NCBI GenBank assembly: GCA_036522835.1 | Contig: DATDFB010000003.1 | Coordinates: forward strand, 1-5,336 | Direction: 5' to 3' | Length of the DNA: 5,336 bases | Source: DATDFB01 sp036522835 | GTDB lineage: Bacteria; Acidobacteriota; Thermoanaerobaculia; Gp7-AA8 | In this document: positions 5,047-5,336 of the stretch, one piece after another | Layout of the letters: every line of letters starts with the position of its first letter | Numbering within the stretch: the stretch's first letter is position 1 | Translations under genes and position numbers: made by a program | The notes under the pieces: model-generated | What the model was told of the DNA's origin: nothing | The model's input: the letters and a program-made list of their open reading frames with translations, nothing else | The model's database searches: none

Positions 5047-5336
5047 CTACCGCGGCTCCAGACTCTCCACAACCATCGCCGCCGCGTCGATCTCATCCTC
5101 CGAGAACACCATGATCCCGCGCGCGCGCAGCAAGGCGGCCGTAACCCCTTCGCCCGGGACCTTGTTGCCGCGGAAGTTGCCGTCGTGAATCGTCCACGAG
5201 CCGCACGAGGGGCTGCCGTCCTTGAGGATGGCCACGCGGATGCGATCGGCATCGGCCTGCGCGGCGACGATGTTCGCCCCGGCCTCGAACGCGGCCGTGA
5301 CGTCGGCGCCGTCGCGCGTCAGGACGCGGCGCGCGC
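5047..5336 (-). CDS. DUF523 / TudS-like protein (partial, N-terminus off window)
   Basis: The frame is open from the window edge to TAG at 5049-5047, giving 95 C-terminal residues. Visible signatures in order are TRDGADVTAAFEAGA (residues 6-20 of the fragment), RVAILKDGSPSCGS (33-46), IHDGNFRGNKVPGEGVTAALL (49-69) and GIMVFSEDEID (73-83). These match the DUF523 family closely (D-G-x-DVT-x-x-F-x-x-GA, LK-x-x-SPSCGS, G-x-GVTAALL, GI-x-V-FSE). Characterised members include TudS, a cytosolic 2-thiouracil desulfidase with a [4Fe-4S] cluster; the cysteine of SPSCGS is the expected cluster ligand, with the other cysteines in the missing half. A GTG at 5235 could look like a start but falls inside the conserved domain, so the true start lies beyond the window. 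The stop abuts the cysteine-rich gene with zero spacing, suggesting one transcript. Confidence 0.88.
   Translation of the reverse strand, partial: ARRVLTRDGADVTAAFEAGANIVAAQADADRIRVAILKDGSPSCGSWTIHDGNFRGNKVPGEGVTAALLRARGIMVFSEDEIDAAAMVVESLEPR
5056..5059 (-). promoter_or_regulatory. Ribosome binding site selecting GTG 5046
   Basis: GGAG on the minus strand (5059-5056) is nine bases before GTG 5046, within the last codons of the DUF523 gene. It supports this start over the in-frame GTG at 5028, which has no comparable site. Lying inside the upstream reading frame, it also fits translational coupling. Confidence 0.5.

Noticed and set aside
1..5336. CRISPR array, tRNA, rRNA, insertion sequence or phage attachment site
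   Set aside because: No regularly spaced direct repeats, cloverleaf, rRNA-like segment, transposase or terminal inverted repeats were seen on either strand.

Overview
The window is GC-rich (by eye about two thirds G+C) and densely packed with genes, and reads like an environmental bacterium. The strongest hint of lineage is the large outer-membrane receptor. It combines an N-terminal carboxypeptidase-regulatory-like domain with a plug carrying LPLNGRNY, an architecture expanded in Acidobacteriota. This is an inference from family style; no marker gene is present.

Layout from left to right. (1) Bases 1-230, minus strand: the N-terminal 76 codons of a membrane-anchored protein, probably the periplasmic adaptor of an RND-type efflux pump, cut by the window edge. 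(2) Bases 231-338: a short divergent intergenic region. (3) Bases 339-835, plus strand: a two-gene toxin-antitoxin cassette, a 64-residue antitoxin overlapping a ParE/RelE-type toxin by 16 bases. (4) Bases 859-5336, minus strand: a tight run of four genes. In transcription order these are the C-terminal part of a DUF523 protein (TudS-like, Fe-S/sulfur chemistry), a small exported cysteine-rich protein, a sialidase-like beta-propeller lipoprotein with a CxCC cluster, and a complete 886-residue TonB-dependent receptor. The toxin and receptor genes converge with only 23 bases between their stop codons. No stretch over 300 bases lacks a gene.

The minus-strand run looks co-transcribed: TAG directly abuts GTG, then a 40-base gap, then a 4-base ATGA overlap. 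The middle two products have lipoprotein or Sec-type signals and unusual cysteine clusters, and the receptor would act in the outer membrane. The inference is an envelope module that captures and imports a soft-metal or thiol-type ligand, with copper a guess. No residue seen here proves the substrate.

The most distinctive non-coding signal is a long inverted repeat at 4666-4719. It pairs the last codons of the cysteine-rich gene with the Shine-Dalgarno sequence of the lipoprotein gene, an arrangement expected to make lipoprotein translation depend on translation of the cysteine-rich gene.
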